The notes beneath the pieces are model-generated. The model was not told where the DNA came from, searched no databases, and saw nothing but the letters and a program-made list of their open reading frames with translations. DNA of 64,000 nucleotides, taken from contig NC_135014.1 in NCBI RefSeq assembly GCF_051020955.1, positions 27,331,221-27,395,220 on the forward strand. The letters run 5' to 3'. The DNA is from Megalopta genalis (Eukaryota; Arthropoda; Insecta; Hymenoptera; Halictidae). Of the stretch, positions 9,484-20,739 are shown piece by piece (the first letter of the stretch is position 1; every line of letters begins with the position of its first letter). A program made the position numbers and the translations under genes.

Positions 9484-10224
9484 CAGTAATGTCTCCCTAA
9501 CTGACGCTCGGATTGAGCACAAAAGTGGACAATTTTGGAAGAGGAGACACGATTATTCGAGCCTTGCGGCTCGTTTTTATCGTCATTGACGATCGACGAC
9601 TGCAGAAACGAGCCGCGAGGCCCGAAGAATCGCGACTTAGTATTCTCGTATATTCGCGTAGCAATGCCTCCCTAACTGACGCTCAGATTGCGCAGAAAAA
9701 TGGACAATTTGGGAAGAGGAGATACGATTGTTCGAGCCTTGCGGCTCGTTTTTATCGTCATTGACGATCGACGACTGCAGAAACGAGCCGCGAGGCCCGA
9801 AGAATCGCGACTTAGTATTCTCGTATATTCGCGTTGCAATGTCTCCCTAACTGACGCTCAGATTGCGCAGAAAAATGGACAATTTGGGAAGAGGAGATAC
9901 GGTTGTTCGAGCCTTACGGCTCGTTTTTATCGTCATTGACGATCGACGACTGCAGAAACGAGCCACGAAGCCCGAAGAATCGCGACTTAGTATTCTCGCA
10001 TATTCGCGTAGCAATGTCTCCCTAACTGACGCTCAGATAACGCACAAAACTGGAAGATTTGGGAAGAGGAGATACGATTGTTCGAGCCTCGCGTCTCGTT
10101 TTCATAATCGTTAACAATTCGTGACTATAAAAATAAACCGCAAGGCTCGAATAATGGTATCTCCTTCTTCCAAAATTGTCCACTTTTGGGGACAATCCGA
10201 GCGTCAATTAGGGAGACATTACTG
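9484..10224. mobile_element. F1 composite array, four left arms and one right arm
   Basis: Begins CAGTAATGTCTCCC after TA and ends GAGACATTACTG before TA, so the outer borders look like one insertion. Inside, a unit of 175 bp recurs (equivalent positions 9513, 9688, 9863). Each unit holds a left arm, a loop (TCATTGACGATCGACGACTG), a GAGCCGCGAGGCCCG half-arm and a spacer with CGCGACTTAGTATTCTCG. A conventional closing right arm occupies about 10140-10224. Near-identical units imply recent amplification. The 83-codon frames repeating every 175 bp are a by-product. Confidence 0.85.
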
Positions 10225-11830
10225 TAGAGGTGCCGGCACCACACCGGAGGCAGTTAAAGGTTATAACGACCATAAATCTATGCGTCTTCTATCTCTCGTA
10301 ACCAGAATCTTCGGGAATTGCTCACCAAGGCTGATCTATGCGTTTGCTGCAGGACACTGCAGTGGTCCGATATGTCACTGCAAGATCGTCGCCCGGCGCT
10401 ATCCTCCCGAGACATTGGCTCCTAACGATTGACCCGGTACCTTGTTCCTTTGTGGAAGATAAACAATCATTTACATGGGACTCGCATTAACGCAATTACT
10501 GAAAATTTATACGATCGTTGTCACGCAAACTGCTGCCGCTGTTACCAGTCGCCGCTCGCGTATCATTCGATGCGCCAGGATCTTGCTGATACTTCCTTGA
10601 AAACGACCGTGTCCGAGCCCAGCCTCGATCGGCGATGCAAATGCTTCGAAGTTAATTTTAAACGTGCACGCGCGAAATCGATCTCGAATGGAAGATCTCG
10701 GTATAGAGCGTGTGTGTGCAAGATGTTGTTTTTTCTTTTTATTCGAAGAAACTGCGGCATTAAAATCTCGATATATTTTATCGTTGAAATAAAAAACGAG
10801 AACAGCATCGATAGAGTTATTTGATCGATTGTTGTTCATACCGAGGCTATAATAATAATTGATATAATAACAACTTCAGAACATATATTCTCAGAATATA
10901 TTTTTTGACTTTTCAACAGATCCTCGACTCCCAAAAATTGAAATTGCACAAGGAATTCATTTCCATCAAACCTCGAATAAAATATTCGCGTAATCGCAAA
11001 CCGAAGATGCGATTCGGGTGAACTACCCCCCGGGCAACGTTCGTACAGCCATGCTAAAATACGGTGAACGGGGAGCGCGATTAGCCGCCGTTTGTTTTCG
11101 CGATTCAATTATTATAAATTCCAACGGAGCCTGCCGAGAGTGCAATTCGTTATCGCGATGGAAAGAGGCGAATTCGGCGGAAGCGAATCCAACGAACTCG
11201 GATGGCTGCCGCCGACGCCGCCGCCGCCGCCGTTCGGTTTGGCGTGGTTTCAAGCCTTTAAACGGCCGAAAAACTTTCCTGCCATATTGCGTTAAAGCGG
11301 CGATTAATTCATTGGCGATAGTTATGCATTCGAATGAGGCGGCAGCCGGCCCTCTTTTCCAATGGTTTTTGTTCCGAAAATTAGCCGGATATGCATGGGG
11401 GTGGCCAACGAGGGGCGAACGAGTTCGCCGGAAGTTTCGACGGGCCGGAGGGCTGATTGCGGGGCTGTTTAGGATCGCGCTAAGCCGCGGAGGGTTGACA
11501 CCATTGTCCCCGCGAATCCTAGCAAATAAATTGCTCTTAAGTGACTCGGACAATGGAGCGAAAATGGCAGCTGTGATTGCCGCGCGTTCCGCGCCTCTCT
11601 TTTCCCCGCTTTTTGCGCCGACCCCTGCTACCACGCGCTCCCTAAACATCAGGCTTCGAAGATAAGCCTTGATCTATCTACGATCACGGATCGCGGAATT
11701 TTATATGACACGCGAGAAAAACCGACGCGATTCTGTGCAGAGGTTAAGGATTTCTTTATTAAGGATTTCTGCGAATCTCGATCGAAATATTCGTAAAGTC
11801 TTGCGTATTATGAATCGTGCGAGTCCTAAA
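10225..11830. other. Gene-free stretch including a GC-rich block
   Basis: The block at about 11020-11650 is GC-rich with a GCCGCC run near 11209-11232. It is open for more than 200 codons on both strands at once, which points to composition rather than coding. No domain recognised in either frame. Confidence 0.4.
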
Positions 11831-11895
11831 GATTTAGCTGTGTTCGACGTGTATACTTGTCGCGGAGAAGTGGCCTAATTGCCTCAAAATTAAAG
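11831..11895 (-). mobile_element. F2 fragment with decayed palindrome
   Basis: TTTAGCTGTGTTCGACGTGT followed by ATACTTGTCGCGGAGAAGTGG aligns with the left end of the F2 copy at 1420. The palindrome (11846-11861) has two changes. The right half of the element is absent. Confidence 0.55.
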
Positions 11896-13393
11896 CAGCG
11901 AACGAACTTGCACATAAACTCCGGAAATTATGCGACGACGCGACGGCGTCTTGTTTTACGTCGAGTCAAGCGTGCGTGGGTAGACACTACGCGTCGCCGT
12001 TATGCTGTCACGGATCTCAAAATCATAGTCTTCGCTTTCCAGGTTGTATTATTAAAGCGTCGATCAAGCTGCAATCGACGCAGCAGCGAAAGAAATCGCG
12101 GCAATGCCTGAACACTAACGTTTCCCTAAATTCGTGCAATCGAGGTCACGGGGGTCGGGGATCAATGACTCCGGTCTCTCGAAAATGCAGAGACAATCGA
12201 CGAGCTATGGTCAGCCGAATGCGACGTCTGTCAACCAACTGTTATGCCAGACTCCTCGGGATCGAATTTAGCGCGGCAGAGGCATCCCCTTTGAACCTTG
12301 ACCTCGTAGATGAAGGAATGCGACAAGCTTGTCGTTGCGCCGTTAGCGGCGTCTCGCCGGAGGATTCCGCGTGGCAACGGAGGATGTTATTTGTTCGTAT
12401 AAGAATGGCGCGGGGGGAAAGGGGCCGCGACCCCGCCGTTTAAATCTGAACTCGGCTCGATCCGGCCCTAAAACACGAGGCAGACTGCGGAGCGTCGAGT
12501 GCCCTCAAAAAGCCGGAGCCTCGACAAAGGAAGCACGAGAGGAACGACTCGAGAGACCCGTCCTCGAGTCCCTTCAATTTGCTCGCGACACCGATGCGGA
12601 CGGCTCGACGGAAAATCAACGGGACGCCGTCGCCGACGTCGTCGTCGCCGTCGCCGCTGGAAATCGAGATCCGCTTCTAAATGCCACGCCGAACCGCACC
12701 TGCACGGCGGAAAAAGGGACACGCCGGATCGGAGCGTACGCGCGGCGAATCCGACGACGGTAGACGCGGCCGCCCGGCTCCAAGGGATTGTCTCGACCCG
12801 CCGTGATTTGTCCCAGTCCTCTCCCCTACCCTCTGCTGCCTACCCCTGTCTACCAACCACCCGGAAGAACGATCGCGCCCTGTCTTGATGAATAATTCAT
12901 CAGCGCGGCGGCGTACGCCGCGCGACTTCCGCAAATCGACTGGCCGGTAACGCGTCCCAAAACGTTCTGATAAATCCGCCGTCGTTTGTTCGCGCTTCGA
13001 ACACCCCCGTCGCGCCGTCGTTTAAACGATCCGAGGATCGCTGCGGGCCTGTTTTTAACCGTTCCGCGACGCTCCGGAAATCGCCGCGTTAATTTTCGGC
13101 TCGGATAAGTCCGCTCCGTTTCAACGGAACGTCGCCGGTCCTTCGGAGTCTGCTCGCGCGGTGCGGCAACTTTTTGCCGAACGATGGGCACCGGCTACGA
13201 ATTTCTCTGTGAATTGAAAGCGACTGGTTTTTATTACCTTCTAACAGGCGTATGATGGCATTTAGATTCTAGACTTTGCGCAATTTTTATCAGAATTTTT
13301 GTCACGCAAACTCGTCGTATGGACAAGCTTCGAGTTTTGTGCGAATCGAGTGCATTTAGAAACGATTTGGTGTTTTTTTTCTCTATATAAGAC
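11896..13393. other. Gene-free stretch, GC-rich in the middle
   Basis: CpG-rich from about 12400 to 12800, with a GTCGCCGTC-type trinucleotide run near 12627-12657. Open frames up to 155 codons overlap on both strands and include Arg-rich runs from that trinucleotide repeat. A 14-bp palindrome CGACAAGCTTGTCG lies near 12319-12335. No gene recognised. Confidence 0.4.
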
Positions 13394-13700
13394 ATTAATT
13401 TTGAATATACAGTGGCCCACAAAAATGTTCGTACACCTTTCAAGATAATAACTGTTTCAATAACTATTTGAAAGCTGAACTTTATAAAAGAAAAGGACCG
13501 TGGGTTACAAAACAAGAATAAAACTGGTACCGGTGCCACGAGAGCGATATTAATTTTGAGTATACAGTGGCCCACAAAAGTGTTCGTTTTAAAATAACCC
13601 CCTTAAAATAATAACCATTTCGATAACTATTTTAAAGCTGAACCAAACGACTCGAGTAATGGCATAATTCCAAGTAATGGCAAAATTGAAAAGAGGAAGC
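13394..13700 (+). mobile_element. Tc1-like terminus, tandemly duplicated
   Basis: TA followed by CAGTGGCCCACAAAA occurs at 13410 and again at 13565. Both are preceded by ATTAATTTTGA (13394 and 13549; period 155) and followed by related AATAACTATTT and AAAGCTGAAC blocks. CAGTGGCCCACAAAA ends beside TA resemble Tc1-like elements (family knowledge). No transposase frame and no matching right end were found. Confidence 0.5.
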
Positions 13701-15519
13701 TTTTTAGCCACCGTCTAGTAGATCGGTCCTTTTGCCATCTAAAAAAAGATTCGAGACGTTTCGTTCAGTTTTCAAGAAGTTATCGCGTTTTGAAAGGTTA
13801 GTTTTTGGATTCCGAGAAGTGTCGGCATAGATTTGAAAACCGGGAGAACCCATCATCCGAAAATATTGTCGGCGAAGACGCGAAATGGATTCTATTCAGC
13901 GAATTCGCATAAGAAAACAACGAGCCGACGCGAGGAAAGCTGGTTTTCGACGACGTCGTCGAAACGACGTTACTTATATAGGCAACCATAATGCATTACG
14001 AGGACTGCCGGCTATAAGGAATTGATTTTCACGGTTCGTTTATACTCGCCGGCTCCCCGAATTTCAGCGGAATCACGATCGGAAAGCGGAGAATCATCTC
14101 GCGAGGTTCGCTCGTCGGCCCCGATCTGCCATCGCGACTTGCGTCTTTTCATGAATTCTAATTTGCCGGTCGCCCAAGAGTTATCGGTCCAAGATTAATG
14201 CGCCCGCCTGTCGGATCGACAGCGGCCGGATAACGTTTTTCTTCGGCGTGCCGATCGTCCGCGCTGCATTAAGGACACGCCGCGCTCCGGTTTTTCGTTC
14301 GGTTTGCGTATGGAAATCCGGCGCCTGCGAGCGTTCTTCCCTGTACCACGAGGACGGCTTTCTTGCGGCTATTTTGCAGCCGATTTAGTCTCTGTGGTGG
14401 TTGCTTAAGGGTGTACCCGATACCTCTCCGGGGATGTATTGGGTTACTCTGAGGCATTGCTTGAATTATTCCGTTGGTACCGTCCATTGTTAAGCAACCG
14501 TGCCGCTGATAACGTCCAGAAATTTCGTATCGCAGAATTACCTTTTGTACTCGAACCCGTTTCAACCCTTAATTGCACGACGCGCGTCGGACTCTCGTTA
14601 AAACGTATTGTCTGTAAAATTAATACGACGTTGATATTTTTATTTAGAGATCAAATGTAACGCGTGTCGCGCGTTTTCATTGAAAAATATTGCGTATACT
14701 TGCACAGAGAAAACTTAAACTTATATATTAATTATTATAATACTTTTCCATTGTACAGTTTTGAACTATCAACAGTTTTTTTTGTCTAAATATTCAGAAA
14801 TGATGTAGAAATGATTTTGAAACAGGACGCGACAACTTTTATCTATCGTGTCCATGGATTTTCGTTTTAGGAGACGATAATCTATCGTACAATGTTCATA
14901 GATGCGTGCACGCTGATTCACGGATCGAACGGAGATTATTCAAATTACGCGCACGAAACGCCAGCGTGGAAGTTAAACTATAAAGGAGAAACGGTACGAG
15001 TCCTGAAAAAAAAACCGCCATTCCACGTGCAACAGCCTAATAAAAATGAAATATTGCCGGAGCGCGTCGCGCCTGTAAATATTCAGCTTGTTCGTGGCAA
15101 GAAACGCCGGTCGAAATTAGCGGGTTAATTGACAGGAGAAAAATGGTCGATTAATTATAGCCGGTTCTCCCGGGTTTGATTAAACTGTCTTTCGGCCTGT
15201 CACAATTTATCAGAGGATTCCTACTGTCCGGGCCCGTCGTAACGCCACGGAACGATGAAATCCTGAAAATCCATCTTCCGTTTCTTTCGCGACCGCCTTC
15301 CATCCCTCCTCCCACCCCCCTCCCCCTGAACAATTTCGACCAATCCCACACTCTTTATTTTTCCTTTGAGGATTATTCGCCACCCGGCGCTTAGCTCTGC
15401 CGGTCTTTCTTTAGGTTTCCGTTTCCGTGCATAGAGCAGCGAATGAATATGAATTATTTCACGTGGAAACTTTGCCTCCATTTGCCCCGTAGAACTTTTT
15501 GAATGCCGCTCTAGATTAG

Positions 15520-15520
<1 letters not shown>
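13701..15520. other. Gene-free stretch, nothing recognised
   Basis: Unique-looking DNA. Open frames at 14269-14660, 14892-15128 and 15151-15481 carry no recognised domain. A pyrimidine-rich CCTCCCACCCCCCTCCCC stretch lies near 15300-15330. Confidence 0.4.

Positions 15521-15571
<51 letters not shown>
15521..15571. repeat. (CT)n microsatellite
   Basis: Uninterrupted CT run of about 50 bp. Confidence 0.97.
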
Positions 15572-15572
<1 letters not shown>

Positions 15573-15818
15573 AATTATTCGTTGCCCATGGAGCATGACT
15601 ACAGAGACAGCGGACGATAGCTCGGTTCTTATGCGAAACGAAACTTTCCTTCCGACAGAGAATCCCGTCGTCGTTCTGCTCGTAATTGGCAGCTCTAGAA
15701 CCGTCTGGTTCGATTATAAACATCGCCGCTCTCGTTCCCGACATTCGCGCTCGGCGACAGACTCGATAATTAGCTATTATCATCGAAATGATTATTCCGC
15801 GAACCGAATCCTCCGTAT
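15572..15818. other. Short gene-free stretch
   Basis: Overlapping frames on both strands, nothing recognised. Confidence 0.4.
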
Positions 15819-15899
15819 ATTGGTCGCCTACTTTTCAGAGCGCGCAGCTGTACGTGTCGCGAGAATCGAGCGACGACGAGTATACTCGTCGAACACATA

Positions 15900-16094
15900 C
15901 AGTAATGTCTCCTAAATTGACGCCTGAGATTGTGCACAAAAATGGACAATTTGGGAACAGGAGACACGATTATTCGAGCCTTGCGGCTCGTTTTTATATC
16001 TTGTTGAAAATCGGTAACTATAAAAACGAGTCGCGAGATTCGAATTCGCAAGGCTCCTCTTCCCAAATCGTGGACAATCTGAGCGTCATTACTG
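15900..16094. mobile_element. F1 foldback MITE nested in F2
   Basis: Bounded by TA at 15898-15899 and 16095-16096. Removing it and one TA leaves GAACACATAGTAAGCGTCG, the same length as GAACACAATGTAAGCGTCG in the uninterrupted F2 copy (minus strand near 1950-1973). This supports TA target duplication. The right arm lacks 12 bp (AATTAGGGAGAC) that the duplicated copy at 16235-16300 still has. Confidence 0.85.
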
Positions 16095-16221
16095 TAGTAA
16101 GCGTCGCTGTTAAAACATTCGATGTAAAAGACGGTTCTCGAGAATATATTTTTATTTTAACTAAAATTACAATTTTTGAATGAGGCCAATGGTCGCTACT
16201 TTTTACGCGCAACGAATACAC

Positions 16222-16300
16222 TCGTCGCGAGGCTCGAATTCGCAAGGCTCCTCTTCCCAAATCGTGGGCAATCTGAGCGTCAATTAGGGAGACATTACTG
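16222..16300. mobile_element. F1 right-half copy carried by the segmental duplication
   Basis: Starts within GAGGCTCGAATTCGCAAGGC and ends GAGACATTACTG before TA (16301-16302). Its neighbour AGCGTCGCTGTTAAAACATT is the same F2 sequence that follows the first copy, so it arose by duplication and not by a second insertion. Confidence 0.8.
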
Positions 16301-16485
16301 TAGGAAGCGTCGCTGTTAAAACATTCGATGAAAAAGACGGTTCGAGAATATATTTTTATTTTAACTGAAATTACAATTTGAATGAGGCCAATGGTGGCTA
16401 CTTTTTACGCGCAACGAATACACTCGTCGCGACACGAAATACTGCCGCCTCTCCGTGACGAGTATATTTGTCGGACAATGGTTAA

Positions 16486-17433
16486 TTATCAGCACGGTAG
16501 AATCTTTCTGTAAAAAGGTTAACAATTCCAGCGGTAACCCCATTTTGGCTGCATTCTATCGGAACGTTGCGCATAGCAGAAATATTTCGTTCGACCTCCG
16601 TTTCCATTAAAAATTTGATTTCCAACGAACACGGAAACTGGATTTCCGCGCGCGGACCTAACAGGAAATACACGACGAATCGAAACATACATAATGGAAA
16701 ACAATTTTAAATATTATTCTACGTTCCACGATTGTTTTGCGAATGCTACAGTAATTCCCTATCATTCGGATATAGTTTAAAACGCGATGAATTTTCTGGC
16801 GTGCCGCGACTTTCGCAGCACTTTTTCCATTAAGCGAAAGTTAATCGTTTGCTTACACAGAGATCGTTCTACGATCTTCGACGATCTTCTATTCGTTCGC
16901 CGAATGCGTTCGCAAATAACGCGCGCTGCGATTAATTGGCGAAATTTGCTCGCGAACGAACCCGCGATCGGCAAACAATTTGTTAAAAGAACGCCGGGAA
17001 ACTGCGAAAAGCGGGAATGGCACCGTGGCCATTGTGGCCGAGGTGAATCTCGAGATTGCGGGCTTTAGTCCCGCTCTCCCAGGCCTTTCTTTTTCCCATT
17101 GGTTCGTCGGAGAAGTTTAAAACCTTTTCGAGTTCTTTAACTGGAAGCCGTAGAAATTCTGCGCCGGCGGAATTAATGGCGCCAACCATAAAATGGCGGG
17201 ATATTATCCATCGGTACGGCACGTATTTCGTTTGATTGCATTATACCGAAGCTTTATAGCGGCGGTTTCGATTGCCGTTAACCTCTTTCAATATCATATC
17301 GAGCTGGACTTTTAATGAACGTTGCGCATTGGAGCTTATACGCGTCTTAACCCTTAACCCGATTATGGTTAATACGACGGTCACGCATTGATAGACGTTA
17401 CTGTAATTATTTAAAAATTTCTATAATTCTCTA
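16486..17433. other. Gene-free stretch, nothing recognised
   Basis: Unique-looking DNA. Frames at 16482-17222 on both strands carry no recognised domain. Confidence 0.4.
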
Positions 17434-17799
17434 TAGACTGTTCCAATATTATGGCACGTCCGGGAAATGAGGGATTCCTGAAGTTATTTGAAGCAACTTT
17501 TTCCTCAGCGAAAATGCGATCCGCGGCTTCGTTTGCGAGTTATTAACGAAAAAGCACGGACCAATGAGAGGCGAGCTCGGCGACGCGAGACGGCCCAGAG
17601 AGGCGGCCGCGCGAAGCCCAGCTTCGCTCATTGGCTCGGTCGTCTCGCGCCAGCCGAGCTCGCCTCTCATTGGTCAGCGTTTTTCGCGAATAACTCGCAA
17701 ACGAAGCCGCGGATTGCATTTTCGCTGAGGAAAAAGTTGCTTCGAACGACCTCAGGAATCCCTCGCTTCCCACATGTACAATAATTTTGGAACACCCTG
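17434..17799. mobile_element. F4 long-foldback element
   Basis: The right end GGAACACCCTG abuts TA (17800-17801), and the left end TAGACTGTTCC is its decayed inverse after TA. Long inverted arms match: AACTTTTTCCTCAGCGAAAA and CCAATGAGAGGCGAGCTCGG on the left, with TTTTCGCTGAGGAAAAAGTT and CCGAGCTCGCCTCTCATTGG on the right. Arms of over 130 bp flank a GC-rich centre. No coding capacity. TA flanks and a CAGGGTGTYCC end point to a Tc1/mariner-type mover (inference). Confidence 0.8.
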
Positions 17800-19097
17800 T
17801 AGAGACAAACAGGAATCTTCTTCTATGTCCGGAGACATTATTCAAGAAGTTCTAATCATTGTCGAAGCGAAGGAGATCTCCTTTCCGATAATCGAGCTCC
17901 GTTCTCTACGTCCTCTTCGTTCCCCTATTTCGCTTGAACCGCGGCAGCAATGAACCGGAAATTACAGAAATACCGGAACCGTATTTTCTGTAAGTTAACC
18001 GAGATGCAGCGACTTGTTTTCTTAATTCCCAAGGGTGTACACCGTGCAGCGTGTGCGCGCATCTCTTGGCAATTTACCCTTGGTTCACGTCGAGCTAGGG
18101 GGGTGGGAATTAATAAAGGAAAGCAAACGTCATGAATAGGGAACAGGCATCGCTCCAACGCCATAATGGCAAGTCATACAGTGCCAAAGTGATCTTGGCA
18201 AAATCTGCAGAACTAAATCGGCAGAGATTATGTACCATTTGCGTTACTACACCGGCGGCGGGTCCATCCGCGAGCGCCATTTTCATTCGGGGCAACAGAT
18301 TAGCGAAGCTGATCAAGAAAGTTCAACGACCTTTTACGTTATTAGGTAACCGCGAAACTCTTCGCTTATTCATGCTCGTCGGAATTAGATTTTTATTGTA
18401 TATCGCTTGATTATTTTACGAAGTTGATACAACGTATTCGATGTTCTCTGAAATTCTTTCAATTTTTCTGTCGTTCGAAGTCACATATTTCACCGTTTTT
18501 TTTACCATTATTTTGTAACCTTCGATCTCGATTTAATCGAATCGGTACGGTTAAGAATTTCGATTTTCGTGTTTTCACTCGGACAGAATTCCATCGTTTA
18601 CACGCCGAATGGAACGGTTAACTGTATCCGAACCAGGGATATTAAAAATGTCGTCGACCATACGTGAAACTAAATTAGAAATACTGCGTTTCATTTGAAA
18701 AACTTTGACGGGACCGTTCTCGTGCAACAACGCTGTAATTGCGAAACAATCGTGTGACGGTGATTATAGTGCAGCGTGCACGTGTCCACCGTGTATTTCA
18801 AACAGAATTGTTTGCCAAATATATCTTCGTTGCGAACGTTTGAAAAGTAATCGAAATTTAGTAAAGAAAAGAATTTAATAAAGAGAACAATTTAATGAAG
18901 AATAGATTGTGCTCTTCGTCGACGTATGAAACGTAATTACTGTTCCACCGAATTAGTTATGAAACAGAGTACTTTTAAAAATAAAGTAATAAACGTTATA
19001 GGGATTGCTCGGCTTCGAAGATGGTTGATAATAATTTATAATTGAACAAAAATGAGAATTTCTATACAATTACAGTAGCATCTTTTACTTGCAATTA
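17800..19097. other. Gene-free stretch, nothing recognised
   Basis: Frames at 17925-18621 overlap on both strands without domains. A short inverted pair AAGGGT/ACCCTT lies at 18029-18083. Confidence 0.4.
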
Positions 19098-19345
19098 CGG
19101 TAATGTCTCCCTTACTGACGCTCAGATTGTCCACTAAATTGGATAATTTGGGAAGAGGAGATACGATTAGGCTCGAAGGCTCGAAAGCCTTGCGGCTCGT
19201 TTTTATAACTATAAAATAAATACTATAAAATGTAGACAATTAATAACTATAAAAATAAACTGCAAGGCTCGAATAATCGTATCTCCTCTTCCCGTATTGT
19301 CCATTTCTGAGCGCAATCTGGGCGTCAATTAGAGAGACATTCCTG
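19098..19345. mobile_element. F1 foldback MITE with expanded loop
   Basis: Starts CGGTAATGTCTCCC after TA and ends GAGACATTCCTG before TA (19346-19347). The loop is longer than usual because AACTATAAAATAAA-like sequence is repeated, and a GGCTCGAA block is duplicated in the left arm. Confidence 0.8.
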
Positions 19346-20267
19346 TACTTACAAATTCGTAATCGGCTCTCGGCGAAAGCTTCGTTCTCGACACTTTATT
19401 TACCAGCTATTCTCGTCGAAATATACTTGTAAAATAATTTCCGAGAAAACAAGGCGACAGCAATTTCGTCCACGATTCAACAAATCGTCGGATCAACGCA
19501 GCGCAGAGAACTCGGTCGTCAAAAATGTCTGGTTCCGCGTCGGCGTGCGTCAAATAAAGCGTCAACTCGACGTTGCGATCCCGAGAAGAATCCGACAGTG
19601 GTATATCTTCGTTTTACGAAAATTCCCCGGGCAGCTTTCGTTCCATCAACGGTACTTAATGGACCGCAAATAAGTATTTGAAATGCAACGAGACTTAACG
19701 AACGGCTCGAGTTTAGTCGACGAGGAGAGCGCTTTCACTTTGTAATCACGTTATCGGCCGTTACACAACTTTCCGGCGAAACAAAAAGAGAATCGACCCC
19801 CCCACCTCCGAAGGGGGGTTTAAGCAGGTTCGAATCTTGATAAGGGATGATGAAAGAGGTTCGCTCGGAGGGCGCCGTGAAACCCGGGATTTTCCGGGCC
19901 GTTCCGCGTCTCTTCCGGGCTCCGCGGGATTTCGTGCGCGTTCGGATGCCCGCGCCACCAGTTTTCCAGCTAAGGACACGCAATTTCGTGCAATGGCCGC
20001 GCCGCCGTTTCAATTATTAAGTTTCATTGTCAGTTTAGTCGAGTTGCCGCGGATTAAAATGTAAACCACGTTATCACGCTCGGCGCGCAAACGCGACCAA
20101 CTCCTGACGTGCTGAATCCTTTACGCGACGGAAGGTTCCCCATTTTCGAAGTCATCCCACCGTTTCGGGCGGGACCTTCGAAACAGATTGCAAATTCGGG
20201 ACGAAACTACGCCATTTTATGGATCGTTTGCACCGTCAATTGTCGAAGACGGTAGCGAGAGTACAAG
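19346..20267. other. Gene-free stretch, GC-rich at 19860-20060
   Basis: GC-rich patch with open frames on both strands over 19735-20064, not recognised. A GGTTCGAATCT sequence near 19827 resembles a tRNA T-loop, but no cloverleaf can be built around it. Confidence 0.4.
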
Positions 20268-20311
20268 TTACTTCGAATTACTTCGTGAATTCACCCCTTT
20301 TGGACACCCTG
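20268..20311. mobile_element. F4 solo right end
   Basis: AAGTTACTTCGAATTACTTC followed by TTTTGGACACCCTG and TA (20312-20313) matches the right-end pattern of F4 elements. The left arm is absent. Confidence 0.45.
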
Positions 20312-20480
20312 TAATCTCGAGAAAATTTATATTCTTATATTATAATTATATATTGCAGTCTCGAGAGAATAACGCATCAGATTCTCCGATTGAATTTAAT
20401 TGTCAAGTAAAGGGTTCGATGGTAAGGGTGGATCGGTATTGACCCAAAAGATTGACACGTTTGTTAGTTGCATATACATG

Positions 20481-20738
20481 TAGTTAAAAGTTACTAATAC
20501 TTTTACAATTACTAATACTAGTAATTGTAATTGCAATGTATTTATCTTCTAGAAAATCGAAATAATTTCCTTCGTGATAAACAAAACAAAATGTATGTAT
20601 ATATATATAGATGAAGATTTAGATATTCTAGAAAATAAATACGTTGCAATTACAATTACTAGTATTTATGGTTACAATTAGTTAGCTTTATTTTCTTAAA
20701 TATATCCATATTTACCTAATTTTAGTAACTGTTAACTA
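20481..20738. mobile_element. AT-rich palindromic foldback element
   Basis: The outer arm TAGTTAAAAGTTACTAA on the left matches inverted TTAGTAACTGTTAACTA on the right. The inner arm ATACTAGTAATTGTAATTGC followed by GTATTTATCTTCTAGAA (about 20516-20552) matches inverted TTCTAGAAAATAAATAC and GCAATTACAATTACTAGTAT (about 20626-20665). The right half has an extra 40-50 bp between inner and outer arms. No open frame. Family unknown. Confidence 0.6.
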
Positions 20739-20739
20739 T

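Larger units (their letters stand above)
15819..16481 (+). mobile_element. F2 element, shorter copy disrupted by F1 and a segmental duplication
   Basis: The left part (TTTTCAGAGCGCGC, then GTCGCGAGAATCGAGCGACG) matches the minus strand of the fullest copy at 1420-2051. The right part ends GGACAATGG before TTAA (16482-16485). It lacks most of the central body present at 1420-2051, as expected of an internally deleted derivative. F1 is inserted at 15900. The segment from the F1 right half through the F2 GGCCAATGG region was then duplicated in tandem (16041 onward and 16235 onward). Palindromes lie at 15875-15890 (perfect), with decayed forms near 16210, 16418 and 16457. Confidence 0.65.

Noticed and set aside
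9513..10114. Series of similar 83-codon frames that might look like a tandem gene family
   Set aside because: They are the F1 left arm and spacer read through, repeated every 175 bp. The same phrases appear at 26813 and 52457 in transposon copies.
11018..11665. 215-codon plus frame and 208-codon minus frame over the same DNA
   Set aside because: Both strands are open at once in a GC-rich block, which composition explains. Neither translation shows a recognisable domain.
19810..19850. GGTTCGAATCT resembling a tRNA B box
   Set aside because: No matching A box, acceptor stem or anticodon arm can be placed around it on either strand.
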